Assembly (NCBI RefSeq): GCF_000407445.1
Contig: NZ_ASWB01000001.1
Location: 372,001-436,000 of the forward strand
Reading direction: 5' to 3'
DNA from: Enterococcus moraviensis ATCC BAA-383
Lineage (GTDB): Bacteria > Bacillota > Bacilli > Lactobacillales > Enterococcaceae
Length of the DNA stretch: 64,000 nt
Positions 55,001 through 63,412 of this stretch are shown piece by piece. The notes below the pieces were generated by a model. The model made no database searches. It saw only the letters and a program-made list of their open reading frames with translations, and was not told the DNA's origin. The position numbers and the translations under genes were made by a program. Each line of letters begins with the position of its first letter. The stretch's first letter is position 1.

Positions 55001-55820
55001 ATTGACTACTGAACGTTTCTACGAATTCTTTTTCGTTTCGCGCAAGATCCGCGATTTTCGACAGTTTTTCTTCTCCTTCAGTTAAACGGATCATTTCTTC
55101 ATATCGATCCACACAACGCAATAAACTTTCCATAACTTGTGGCTTAAGAAAATCTTGAAATAGTGCTGAATCTCCTAATTGCCCTTTTATTGTATAGCTA
55201 TCAGCAAGATGAGCCAACCATTCTTTCGGATCAGGATTAGCACGAGCAAATTCATACAATGAAAAAATCAGTCGAGTCAAACCGTCATCACTGCGGTCAT
55301 TTGAAAAATTGCTCGTCAGTTGATAGAATGCTTCTTCGTTTTCAGCATAAAACTTTTCTCTCAAATCATCCCAAACATCTTCTTTTAACAGCAGCATTTC
55401 GGTTTCGTCGGTCAGCAAACGAAAGACAGGATCCATATCGATCAAATAATAAAAGCGTCGGATCACAGTCAAACAAAACGCATGTAAGGTGCTAATGTTC
55501 GCTGTCGGGAGTAACGTCAATTGATGAATAAAATGTTGCTTTTTCTCAGGTTCACTTTCACTAGTGATTGCTTTTTGTAATGCGACTTGAATTCTTTCTT
55601 TCATCTCTTTGGCTGCAGCTTCTGTGTATGTCACAATCAATAAACGATCGATATCCACACCACTTTTAAGCTTCTCAATCACTCTTCGAACAAGGACGGT
55701 GGTTTTTCCAGAACCTGCCGAAGCAGAAACCAATATATTTTCATCACCATCGAACACCGCTTGCCATTGATTATCTGTGAATTGTTCATTTTCGGGGCGT
55801 AACGGGATAGTTTTACTCAT
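52023..55820 (-). CDS. addA: ATP-dependent helicase/nuclease subunit A (AddA/RexA)
   Basis: A 1265-residue UvrD-type helicase with a C-terminal RecB-family nuclease. With AddB it resects double-strand breaks for recombination. Walker A is SASAGSGKTTVLV near residue 33. Motif II is VDEYQDVNRLQ; GDVKQSIYSFRLADP, MTIHASKGLEFPVVF and LYVALTRAEQKLYL follow. The nuclease motif is LYDYKTDF near the end. The ATG at 55820 follows GGAGG and overlaps the addB stop by 8 bases. Normal length. Confidence 0.95.
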   Translation of the reverse strand: MSKTIPLRPENEQFTDNQWQAVFDGDENILVSASAGSGKTTVLVRRVIEKLKSGVDIDRLLIVTYTEAAAKEMKERIQVALQKAITSESEPEKKQHFIHQLTLLPTANISTLHAFCLTVIRRFYYLIDMDPVFRLLTDETEMLLLKEDVWDDLREKFYAENEEAFYQLTSNFSNDRSDDGLTRLIFSLYEFARANPDPKEWLAHLADSYTIKGQLGDSALFQDFLKPQVMESLLRCVDRYEEMIRLTEGEEKLSKIADLARNEKEFVETFSSQLADNDLESGYDISKTVKFERYPTVRVEELKETAVQAKNLREQNKKAVNDILANLFTLSPEQMKTILEQARPLVEEMAQVGNAFINAYSTQKLKKGLVDFNDLEHFTLNILTKKVDGKWFETEASKYYREKFDEVLVDEYQDVNRLQETILYWLRKPLAEEGNLFMVGDVKQSIYSFRLADPTLFIEKYNQYGQNKEGKRIILAENFRSRKNVLDFTNLVFEQLMDERVGQIAYDEAAQLVHGFDQFEEAENYDTELLIYEKKSEQLEEPLILDDSQLILEDKTEGELHMTALKIRELIDKKFLIYDKATKENRPLMYQDIVLLTPTKKNNLTILEIFKQAGIPIQVNDAQNYFQATEVQTMVALLQIIDNPYQDIPLAAVLRSPIVGLKENELVTIRLAAKKSSYYEAFLTFNQMEPKEVSEQALKEKTIHFSELLEQWRELARRNQLATLIWQIYQDTAYLDYVGGMAAGKQRQANLFALVDRAASYEQTSFRGLFQFVRFIEKMQEKDKDLAEPVILSEENAVRVMTIHASKGLEFPVVFILDMTKEFNLGDLNERYIFDDRLGVGIRYLDQNDRMLFETLPFLAIKQAKLKKLLSEEMRKLYVALTRAEQKLYLVGSYNNQEATFKEWLKVADVQSKVLPSENRLQGKSSLMNWVGMSLVRHQKMSEFQTEFITENIPGITHHSAGFSVSFMTEKEIVEQFASLQFIDTGVNTGETTKSSDPKAVQEGLSRLNYDYPYQLSTKTTNYQSVSEIKRVFEDPDNKEIAKIEVNEKNTIQPAPMIVHRISDGELGKPKFIETIRKPSALEIGTATHYLLQLLDLNMEPSKESILQLIDELVQAKIIQENVAKHINSNQVLSFYQTKLGQKLLENPKQVVREQPFSMLLKAEELIKDYPKETQDDLLIHGMIDGYVEQEKECILYDYKTDFVQDIENIQEIKKIIQRYRGQLNLYRKALAQATGKEVNNVLLVLLSAGIIIDMDEEKIIEKMK

Positions 55821-58800
55821 CAATTGTTCCTCCTTCCTGCTCATTTTCAAGCAAACGATCCATCACTTCTTTTTTAGATAGTGTTTCAATTCGGTTATAA
55901 TTATTTTCTTTCAGCATAACATCAAAGTTACATACACTTCTAAAAGGACAAAAACGACACGCAATGCGTTCTTTACCTTGGTATGCCGGATTCAACTCAA
56001 TTTCACCACTCGTGACTTTATTCCCTGCTTCCACAAACTTGTTGCGGTTGTGCGCTAATAATGCATCTAGCTCAGGCTCTGTTACAAATTTGTCTTCTTG
56101 TCTACGCCCTGGCTTGATAAGTTCCTTAGCAGACTCTTCTATCGGAAAAATGAGTGAGCTTTGCTTTGCTTCTAAACTTCTGTCTAAATTTTCAAGTAAA
56201 ACGGGATCATTTAATAACAATCCATCAAATTGAAACTTCTTGATCAGTTGTTGTTCTTTTTTATCCTCTGTCTCATACGGCAGAATCGGATTATGAACGT
56301 GAAGGTAAAATGAACCTGCTGGTTTGGCCGATTGTCCTACTAAATTTACTGCGTCCATCAAGGCAACATCTAAATACGTCAGCATTTGCATAGCGAGTCC
56401 ATAATAAGCTTCTGTAATGTTAAATTTCTTATGACTAGATTTATAATCAACGACACCTAAATATAAAGAATCTGGTGTGACTAATTGGTCTAAACGGTCA
56501 ATTTTACCTCTCACACTAATATTCCCACCATTTTTTAGTGGTAACTCCAATCCTTTGATTCCCTTTTGACTTGCAATTTGACCAAACAAAACCTCAGTCT
56601 GAACGGTAGTCATTCCACTGCGTTCACTTTGACGTTTTAAAGCCCAACTTACTTTTTTGATTGTTTGACCAAGCTGATATCGAATATAATTCATCCGACT
56701 TGACGTATCTAAGATTGAGAATTTTATCTCTCCAAACACAGCATTTAGGACTTGTTCAGTGAATTCGCTGACTTCTCGATCGCTTAACTCTGATAGTTGT
56801 TTCTTTTGCATGATTAGTAATTTAAAAAACTGATCTAGCGCTTCATGGAAAAAATCACCAGTAGCAGCAGGTGTCAACCCAAAAACATCTCGTTCTTTTA
56901 AGCCCAACCCAAAACGCGTAAAGTATTGATACTGACAGCGATAGAAACTTTCCATCCTTGAAACAGAAGTATAAATATTTTTTGTATATAATTCGTCTGC
57001 TAAGTGTTCCTGTAAATTTTCTGGAAGGTTTTGGTGGCCTAGACTTTCGAATACATGTCTTGCTAGAGTGCCTTGATCTTGTTTCATCAATTCACGTTCT
57101 AACACCAACCAAAAATCTAGAATTCCTTCCTGTGTCTCTCGTTTTTGTCGTTTCAAATTGGTTAGATCACTAATCAGTGTTCGATACGTACCCACATGCG
57201 CTAAACTTACTTGTTCATCATCAAAAATCGTTAAAGTATTTCTCTGTTGGATAGCCACTCCAAGATCTTTTTGAATATTGCTTAAATACGTAGAAATCTT
57301 AACATCTTTCGCCGTATCTTTCACGCTTGGATAAGACAAATATAAGTGTTCCGTTGCCGAAGCGAATAAGATATAGGCATTAAAAGGTTCCTTTGCAATA
57401 TTTTTTCTCGTATCATTCGACAAAAATTGACCTTCATCCAAATAGCCATTAACAAATTGGCGTTCCTCATCAGAAAGAAGGGTTTTATTCTCAAATTTTT
57501 GTGGTAAAACTTGGTCTGTTAACCCAATTGCGAATACGACTTTTGCCTGTCCTGGTCGTGCAAGATCAATCGCACGTACTTGTACTTGATCAATAGCAGT
57601 CGGTACCTTGTTATACCGTAATCCTTCTAATCCACTGGAAAAAATCTCTTCAAACGAAGTCAAATCAAAGGTTTCATTCCCGTAGATCGTTACATATTCA
57701 TCTAATAATGTCATTAAAGCTTCCCACGTTTGTTCATGGTTGCGTGCGGTTTCTAACTGACCGCGATCAATCGCTTGATTACGCCACATCATCAATTGTT
57801 TTTCTACTCCATTATTCACTAAAAAGCGATAAAAATAATCCGCTGCATCTATTCCCTTTTCTGCTTTTTGAATCTGTTCAAAAAATGCTGGTACTGTTTG
57901 TTGGATCATTCTTCGAACGGCATTTGAATCCTTTTCAATCAACTCAGTATCATCTTGTTGCTCTGCTTCAAAATCATAGCGAATGAAATGCCAGTCTTTG
58001 TCTTTTTCCCAATGATACCCTTCATAACCATAAGCCAAAACAACATTTTCAGCAACATCAATTTTACGACGCCATTCATCGCGTTGAACCTGCCATTTAT
58101 CAATTGTAACTTGGTCATCGAGCGGGAAAAATAATTCTGTTCTCAAAAATCGCAATACATCTCGATAGCGATAGTGATACGCATGAATCGCAAATAAAGA
58201 CTGAATAAATTCTACCAAAGGATGTTGTTCCATCGCCATATCCCGATCTAAGTAAACTGGAATTTCATGCATCGAAAAGAGAGGTTCGATCATCGTTTCA
58301 TAACTATCTAGCTCACGCATCAATAACTGAATATCTTTATAACGATACTTCTCTTCAACTACTAATCGTCTAATCTCTTTAGCGATATGATTGATTTCTT
58401 CTTTGGGATTTTCAGCACACCAAAACTCTAGGTGCCCATCAGCGATTTTTTGCTCTCCCCTTTTAGGATGTTTTTCTTGCGCTTCAATCCAATACTCACC
58501 AAGTGTTTGTAGGCTTTTATTAGCAACCAATAGTTTCGTATTTTCAACATGGTCAGGTAATATAGGAACATTGGCATTTCTAGCTAATTGATATAACTTA
58601 TGATAGGTTGTACCTGTTTCATAAAATAAGTTCATTAAAGAGGGCAATTCATTGGGGTATTTTTTATCTAGGACTAAAGAAATTTTAACCTCTCCGCCTC
58701 GGCGCATAAGTGTATCCAACAACTTTAACTCTCTAGCTGAAAAATTAGCATAGCCATTGATTACAAATAAAACATTGCTTAGATCTTTAGTTTCTAAATA

Positions 58801-59391
58801 GTCTGTTAAATAATTGATGATCTCTGCAGATTTTATTCCATACTGGTTCATTGTTTCTTCAAATTTTGAAAAAACCAATTTAATATCTTGAACTTTTAAT
58901 TGTAGATCTTGTTCTTTACTATCTGAATTAGGATTTGACAACTGACCAAATAACTCATCTAAGTCAACATTTCCTTCTTTCATCTCCTGATATAAATCAA
59001 ACAGTTGTTGAATGAATCCTGATTTATTTACTTCTCCACGAAAAACGTTCAACGACTCTTCATTTTCCGATAAAATTTTTCTAAAAACCATCGCAGCTCC
59101 AGCTTCAGTAAGAATCTCTGAGCTATAGTACTGCGTATGTTGTAAAAAGTACCACGCCAAACGATAAAAACTGAAAACTTGAAAACGCATGGTTGCAATC
59201 GAATCTGTATCTTTTTCTTGGATAGTTTTGATTCGTTTTAATGCGTTAATTTCTTGTTCAAATTTCATATGGTTCGGTACTAAATAGAAAACCTCATGGG
59301 CTTCATTTTCAGACAACCACTGAACAGAAGACTGTAAAAGTGCTTCTTCTAAATCCATATCAGCAGTTCCACGGATAAATTGTAGACTCAT
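55813..59391 (-). CDS. addB: ATP-dependent nuclease subunit B (AddB/RexB)
   Basis: A 1192-residue partner of AddA. The N-terminus (MSLQFIRGTADMDLEEALLQ) lacks a Walker A motif, as in the RexB branch of lactic acid bacteria. The C-terminal nuclease has VVDYKSSHKKF. An iron-sulfur cluster is suggested by a cysteine in ESFYRCQYQYF and the triple CRFCPFRSVC near the end. Translation of addA is probably coupled to it. Ribosome site AAAGGA. Confidence 0.93.
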   Translation of the reverse strand: MSLQFIRGTADMDLEEALLQSSVQWLSENEAHEVFYLVPNHMKFEQEINALKRIKTIQEKDTDSIATMRFQVFSFYRLAWYFLQHTQYYSSEILTEAGAAMVFRKILSENEESLNVFRGEVNKSGFIQQLFDLYQEMKEGNVDLDELFGQLSNPNSDSKEQDLQLKVQDIKLVFSKFEETMNQYGIKSAEIINYLTDYLETKDLSNVLFVINGYANFSARELKLLDTLMRRGGEVKISLVLDKKYPNELPSLMNLFYETGTTYHKLYQLARNANVPILPDHVENTKLLVANKSLQTLGEYWIEAQEKHPKRGEQKIADGHLEFWCAENPKEEINHIAKEIRRLVVEEKYRYKDIQLLMRELDSYETMIEPLFSMHEIPVYLDRDMAMEQHPLVEFIQSLFAIHAYHYRYRDVLRFLRTELFFPLDDQVTIDKWQVQRDEWRRKIDVAENVVLAYGYEGYHWEKDKDWHFIRYDFEAEQQDDTELIEKDSNAVRRMIQQTVPAFFEQIQKAEKGIDAADYFYRFLVNNGVEKQLMMWRNQAIDRGQLETARNHEQTWEALMTLLDEYVTIYGNETFDLTSFEEIFSSGLEGLRYNKVPTAIDQVQVRAIDLARPGQAKVVFAIGLTDQVLPQKFENKTLLSDEERQFVNGYLDEGQFLSNDTRKNIAKEPFNAYILFASATEHLYLSYPSVKDTAKDVKISTYLSNIQKDLGVAIQQRNTLTIFDDEQVSLAHVGTYRTLISDLTNLKRQKRETQEGILDFWLVLERELMKQDQGTLARHVFESLGHQNLPENLQEHLADELYTKNIYTSVSRMESFYRCQYQYFTRFGLGLKERDVFGLTPAATGDFFHEALDQFFKLLIMQKKQLSELSDREVSEFTEQVLNAVFGEIKFSILDTSSRMNYIRYQLGQTIKKVSWALKRQSERSGMTTVQTEVLFGQIASQKGIKGLELPLKNGGNISVRGKIDRLDQLVTPDSLYLGVVDYKSSHKKFNITEAYYGLAMQMLTYLDVALMDAVNLVGQSAKPAGSFYLHVHNPILPYETEDKKEQQLIKKFQFDGLLLNDPVLLENLDRSLEAKQSSLIFPIEESAKELIKPGRRQEDKFVTEPELDALLAHNRNKFVEAGNKVTSGEIELNPAYQGKERIACRFCPFRSVCNFDVMLKENNYNRIETLSKKEVMDRLLENEQEGGTIDE

Positions 59392-59470
59392 TCTGTCACA
59401 TCCTTTATAAATATCTCGTTCTCTTAGTTTATCATAAAACCACCTTAATTACGGCTAATACTCATCCAAC

Positions 59471-59504
59471 AAAAAAAGCCTCTTAATTAAAAGAGAACTT
59501 TTTT
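59471..59504 (-). terminator. Terminator after lepB
   Basis: On the minus strand AAAAAAGTTCTCTT pairs with AAGAGGCTTTTTTT (some mismatch), directly downstream of lepB, ending in a T-run. Confidence 0.6.
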
Positions 59505-59529
59505 GATTTGCCATTAATAAAGAAAAAGG

Positions 59530-60075
59530 CTAAATTGTTCCAAAACGATTTAGTGGCCAAAGGACAAATTTTACATCACCAAGTATCTTATCTTTACTGA
59601 TGAAACCGATCATTCGTCCATCCTTTGAATTTCGACGATTATCCCCCATTACAAAATATTGACCATCTGGCACTTTAGTCTCACCAGTCACTTCATTTAA
59701 AGTAAAGTCAAACGTCAATGGTAACCCGTCAGTCAAGGCTTCCTTGAATTCATTTAAATAAGGTTCTTTTACTTCTTTATCATTGATATACAAAACATCG
59801 TCTCTGTACTCGATCGTATCTCCAGGTAACCCGATAACCCGCTTGATATAATTCTTCTTGGGTTCATCTGGCGCAGGAAATGTTACGATATCAAACCGTT
59901 TGATTTCGGTATTTTTTAATGCAATAACACGCTCACCATCTGCTAATGTTGGATCCATAGAGTGCCCCTTGACTACAACAGGCGTAAACACGAATTGTCT
60001 TAATAAAAATAACAATGCGGCTAAACCAACAAAAAATAATATTGTATGTAATAACTCTTTAGATTTCAAATTCAT
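59530..60075 (-). CDS. lepB: Signal peptidase I
   Basis: A 181-residue type I signal peptidase that removes secretory leaders outside the membrane. One N-terminal anchor helix (about 8-30) is followed by the catalytic Ser39 in VKGHSMDPTL and Lys78 in NYIKRVIGLPGD. The C-terminal box is FVMGDNRRNSKDGR. The annotated ATG at 60075 lies only one base after GGAGG; a TTG two codons later (60069) has better spacing and may be the true start. Single-gene unit. Confidence 0.93.
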   Translation of the reverse strand: MNLKSKELLHTILFFVGLAALLFLLRQFVFTPVVVKGHSMDPTLADGERVIALKNTEIKRFDIVTFPAPDEPKKNYIKRVIGLPGDTIEYRDDVLYINDKEVKEPYLNEFKEALTDGLPLTFDFTLNEVTGETKVPDGQYFVMGDNRRNSKDGRMIGFISKDKILGDVKFVLWPLNRFGTI

Positions 60076-60199
60076 TCCTCCAAAAAACTTGCTTTCTATA
60101 GTTTACCACAGACTATCAAATTTCTACAGAATTCTTTTCTTTTTAAGAAAAGTTTTAAGTCAGCGCTTAATAACTTACACGTTTAGCTATTCATTAATA

Positions 60200-60310
60200 A
60201 AAGAGGGTGGCACATAACTTTCGTTACATTCCAACCTCAAGGAGTCCGCATAAATGTAAGAGCCAACGTAATTATTTCGAGGACAATCACTACTGTCCCA
60301 CTCTTTTTCT
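60200..60310. repeat. Intergenic repeat with outer stem
   Basis: AAAGAGGGTGG near 60200 pairs with CCCACTCTTT near 60297-60307. The interior contains GAGTCCGCATAAATG and AGCCAACGTAATTATTTCGA, the latter similar to the sequence in the ilvE terminator at 32.0 kb. It lies between the anti-sigma gene and the lepB upstream region. Likely a terminator and repeat-family member. Confidence 0.5.
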
Positions 60311-60315
60311 TGCAG

Positions 60316-61431
60316 TTATTTATTTTTCAGTTCAAAAGAGCCAAGTTCCGATAACGTATGTCCGTCAAAGTCATCCACATCACTCAGCTGAATTTTATAA
60401 GTTGACGTTTTGTCTACAGCACTTAGATCAAATGAAACAGTAAATTCTCCAGTTTCAAGATCAAAATCAAAGCTTGAAATATCAATCTTAACACCGTCTT
60501 TATAAATATCGATCCCTGGCGTCTTACCAACACCATCTTCAAAACTAAATATTTCTGGATTAGAAAAAGTAAACTTAGCTGTTGTTTGTAACGCATCATT
60601 GCTTATTCGAATATTTTCTAAATTGTTGATGTTAGTAACCTCTGTATCAGCAGTTTGAGTTAATGGTTTATAATCAATTTTAAACGTCCAATCACCAGTG
60701 TATTCCAGAGCATTGCTCACAGAAAAACTACTATCTGTTAAAGAAGCTTCGATAAATGCTTGGTCAAGTTCATCCGCATCTTGCCAATTGAGTTTATAGA
60801 TATGCAGGGTAAGGTTAGCATCCTCTGGAATATCATCACGATTAAGTGTTGCCACAACAGAACCATAAAATGTATCTCCATCTACGCGAAAACTAGACTC
60901 ATAGACCCCGCCACCACGTATATCCTCTTTGTCGCCATCTGCAAAAAGACCTATTTCAATGTCTTGATAGTTTGTTGCCAACTTTTTGAATTGTCTATCA
61001 GGAGAACTTTGTTTCTTCAACAACTCTTTCAATTTTTCATCGTCCAATTTAAATTGATAATCAAATGCAAACTTTTTTTTGGTTGAAACAAATTTGGTTA
61101 GTTTGATTTCTCGTCCATTTTGAATACTAGTTAAATCAAGTTTAGTCTGAATCCCCTGACTTTCAACAGTTTGAACACCTGAATCACGGCTTATCCCAAA
61201 CACATTTTCAATCGCTGATCCAATTGGGGTTTTGGTAACTAAAATGAGTCCCGCAATCGCTGCGACGAGCACTGTAAGTGCAATTTTTTTCTTACGATTT
61301 TGTTTAAAGATTCTTTGCTCCTGCTTTATTTTTCTATTTAATATATCTTCACGATTACGGGTTATTTTCTCCATCACTTCATCTGGGATTTCTTTTTCAT
61401 TTTTGATAATATCGATCATTTTTTTATCCAT
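60316..61431 (-). CDS. Anti-sigma factor-like membrane protein (DUF4179 type)
   Basis: A 371-residue single-pass protein. A cytoplasmic N-terminal part (about 1-48, MDKKMIDIIKNEKEIPDEVM) would hold the sigma factor. One helix follows (about 49-66, KIALTVLVAAIAGLILV), then a large extracellular beta-rich region (about 95-371) with the DUF4179-like start (VQTVESQGIQTKLDLTSIQNG). It overlaps the sigma gene by 8 bases. The pattern is that of a membrane anti-sigma factor releasing its partner upon envelope stress; the signal is unknown. Confidence 0.8.
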   Translation of the reverse strand: MDKKMIDIIKNEKEIPDEVMEKITRNREDILNRKIKQEQRIFKQNRKKKIALTVLVAAIAGLILVTKTPIGSAIENVFGISRDSGVQTVESQGIQTKLDLTSIQNGREIKLTKFVSTKKKFAFDYQFKLDDEKLKELLKKQSSPDRQFKKLATNYQDIEIGLFADGDKEDIRGGGVYESSFRVDGDTFYGSVVATLNRDDIPEDANLTLHIYKLNWQDADELDQAFIEASLTDSSFSVSNALEYTGDWTFKIDYKPLTQTADTEVTNINNLENIRISNDALQTTAKFTFSNPEIFSFEDGVGKTPGIDIYKDGVKIDISSFDFDLETGEFTVSFDLSAVDKTSTYKIQLSDVDDFDGHTLSELGSFELKNK

Positions 61432-61942
61432 TATGTTGTTCCTCCAATATCGCTTTTAATTGTAATCTACCTCTTGCCAGTCTAGTTTTAACTGTATTTG
61501 TCGACATCTTTAGCTGTTCAGAGATTTCTTTGATACTAAATCCTGCATAATAGTATAAAACTAGTGGAATTCTATATATTTCTGATAATCGATTTAATTC
61601 TTGATCTAACTGACCCGTTGCATAACTATCTTCCGTTGTTTTTCCATGTCTTTCTTCAAATTCAATTACTTCCACCCGTTTTTTTAAAATATCTTTTGCA
61701 CTATTGATCATAATTCTAAAAATCCAAGTATTAAATGCTCCTTCATTTTTGATTTTAGTTATTTTTTGCCATGCACGAATTTCGGTTTCCTGCAGACAAT
61801 CAGCTACATCCGCATCATTTAAAAGTAGTTTGTATGCTGAATTGTATAAAACCTCCTGGTACATCTCACAAAGTGTTATAAAGGCCTTTGCATCCCCTAT
61901 TTTGGCTCGTTTTACCAACTTGATTTGCAAATCTTTTTCCAT
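61424..61942 (-). CDS. ECF-type RNA polymerase sigma factor
   Basis: A 172-residue extracytoplasmic-function sigma factor. Region 2 (about 20-85): FITLCEMYQEVLYNSAYKLL, DVADCLQETEIRAWQKI, FNTWIFRIMINSAKDIL. Region 4 (about 115-165): LSEIYRIPLVLYYYAGFSIK, EISEQLKMSTNTVKTRLARG. The promoter just upstream has the ECF form TGAAAC-17-CGTCTA, so it probably transcribes its own operon. Ribosome site AAAGGG. Distinct from E. faecalis SigV by its DUF4179-type partner, though the promoter class is similar. Confidence 0.9.
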   Translation of the reverse strand: MEKDLQIKLVKRAKIGDAKAFITLCEMYQEVLYNSAYKLLLNDADVADCLQETEIRAWQKITKIKNEGAFNTWIFRIMINSAKDILKKRVEVIEFEERHGKTTEDSYATGQLDQELNRLSEIYRIPLVLYYYAGFSIKEISEQLKMSTNTVKTRLARGRLQLKAILEEQHNG

Positions 61943-61979
61943 ATATCCCTTTAACTCCTTATCTTTTCCGGATACTTAT

Positions 61980-62008
61980 TAGACGGTTATTTTGCTTAAA
62001 AGGTTTCA
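61980..62008 (-). promoter_or_regulatory. ECF-type autoregulatory promoter
   Basis: On the minus strand TGAAAC (62003-62008), 17 bases, then CGTCTA (61980-61985), 38 bases above the sigma-factor start. TGAAAC and CGTC are the recognition elements of Bacillus SigW/X/M/V-type ECF factors. It strongly suggests positive autoregulation. Confidence 0.7.
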
Positions 62009-62051
62009 AACAAATTTAATTTATTTTATGTATTTATCTAAAAAAAAACAG

Positions 62052-62084
62052 ACCAAAGAACAATCCTCTCGATTATTCTTTGGT
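62052..62084 (-). terminator. Terminator of the cyclase gene
   Basis: ACCAAAGAATAATC and GGATTGTTCTTTGGT on the minus strand form a long stem with one G-T pair, followed by CTGTTTTTTTT. Confidence 0.8.
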
Positions 62085-62111
62085 AATAGGTTAATTAAAA
62101 CAACACTCTGC

Positions 62112-62849
62112 TTAATCTGGTACTATTGCAAATGTGCGCACAGGAAATCCTGGAGCATTTAATATGTTTGGAAAACTTGTTATAATAATGCTTCCTACTG
62201 GTGGAAGTTGGGCTAAATTACACATTACTTCGACTTGATATTTGTTTTGTTTGAGCCAATAATACTCTCCCAATAATCCCTTATTTTTTCTAACATCAGC
62301 AGCACTATCAGTATCTAATGTCTCATGTCCAATTGCAGTAACATTACGTACTTCGCTAAGATATTTTAATGCCTCTAGACTCCAACCTGGTGTATGTGCA
62401 AGCCCTTTTTCGTCTTGATTATAATAATCCTCCAACGACTCCCAACGACTAGACCAACCACTTGAAAATGCCACAAAGGAGTCTTCTGGTAATGGACCAA
62501 ATTCCTGTTCAAATACTAGGATATCTTTTTTTGTAATACAATAGTCGTTATTTAGCTCAACGTCTTCTTCCTTATGAATAACATATAATGGCAAGACAAG
62601 CTCTTTTAACTCTAACTGATGTAAATAGCGTTTTCCCTGAGCGAAATGGATTGGTGCATCAATGTGGGTGCTATATTGTGTAGGGAGTGTATATTCTTTA
62701 GCAAAGAAACCATCTTCTTTGATCTGAAATAATGTTTTTTCCCGTGATGCGTTAAATGCGTTAAAACGCGGAATCTCCTCATGAATCTCATGACTAAGAT
62801 CAATCCATTTTCTTTCTTTTAAATAATTCATTGCGTCCAATGTATTCAT
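62112..62849 (-). CDS. Cyclase-family (kynurenine formamidase-like) hydrolase
   Basis: A 245-residue member of the metal-dependent cyclase family. The motif STHIDAPIHFAQG near residue 61 is the family's H-x-D-x-P-x-H metal site; SHEIHEEIPRF and AIGHETLDTDSAADVR are also typical. Members hydrolyse formylkynurenine or other cyclic or amide substrates, but no tryptophan-degradation genes are near, so the substrate is unknown. Ribosome site GGAGG. Single gene. Confidence 0.85.
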   Translation of the reverse strand: MNTLDAMNYLKERKWIDLSHEIHEEIPRFNAFNASREKTLFQIKEDGFFAKEYTLPTQYSTHIDAPIHFAQGKRYLHQLELKELVLPLYVIHKEEDVELNNDYCITKKDILVFEQEFGPLPEDSFVAFSSGWSSRWESLEDYYNQDEKGLAHTPGWSLEALKYLSEVRNVTAIGHETLDTDSAADVRKNKGLLGEYYWLKQNKYQVEVMCNLAQLPPVGSIIITSFPNILNAPGFPVRTFAIVPD

Positions 62850-62994
62850 ACTTTTCCTCCAAATTTATCCATTCGTTAGCTAGATTTTGATAATAATCTA
62901 ACTTAATTACTAATATACAAGAAAAATAGATGACTGTACACGAAACATTTGATAAACTGAAGAGAAACAGAATGGACAAAGGAGGTCTACCATC

Positions 62995-63339
62995 ATGTTT
63001 ATTTCATATGGCATGTTTATTGGTTTAATTATAGCAACAATCATTATGATCGCATTGATCATCTACCTAACATTTACAGGTGGCAATAACAAATCTAAAT
63101 CACGTCACTTAAAGGCACATCAAGCTGAAGAAGCAGCTAAGGAACGTTTAGCACAAAATGATACTTCTCAATCAACTAATCAATATTTTGAACCAGAGAT
63201 TTCACCGAACCAAGACGAATTTAGATCTGAGTGGGAAAAAGAAAATCATTCTTACCAAGAACCTCATTCTGAACATACTATTGAGGAGGATGATCCATTA
63301 AGGATTCTTCCTTACCCTAAAGACAATGACTTTAAATAG
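62995..63339 (+). CDS. Small single-pass membrane protein of unknown function
   Basis: A 114-residue protein with one N-terminal helix (about 5-29, GMFIGLIIATIIMIALIIYL) and a hydrophilic, Gln/Glu-rich, probably disordered cytoplasmic tail (KSKSRHLKAHQAEEAAKERL). I do not recognise a family. The ribosome site AAAGGAGGTC is near-perfect. Divergent from the cyclase gene; ends at a strong shared terminator with pgi. Confidence 0.75.
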   Translation: MFISYGMFIGLIIATIIMIALIIYLTFTGGNNKSKSRHLKAHQAEEAAKERLAQNDTSQSTNQYFEPEISPNQDEFRSEWEKENHSYQEPHSEHTIEEDDPLRILPYPKDNDFK

Positions 63340-63348
63340 TAACCAATC

Positions 63349-63398
63349 AAAAAGAGGGTGGGATATAACATTATATGTTATATCCCACCCTCTTTTTT
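63349..63398. terminator. Bidirectional terminator between the membrane-protein gene and pgi
   Basis: AAAAGAGGGTGGGATATAAC is mirrored exactly by GTTATATCCCACCCTCTTTT, with six loop bases. T-runs flank both sides. Resembles the repeat family stems in length. Confidence 0.9.
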
Positions 63399-63412
63399 AC
63401 CTTTTATCGGTA

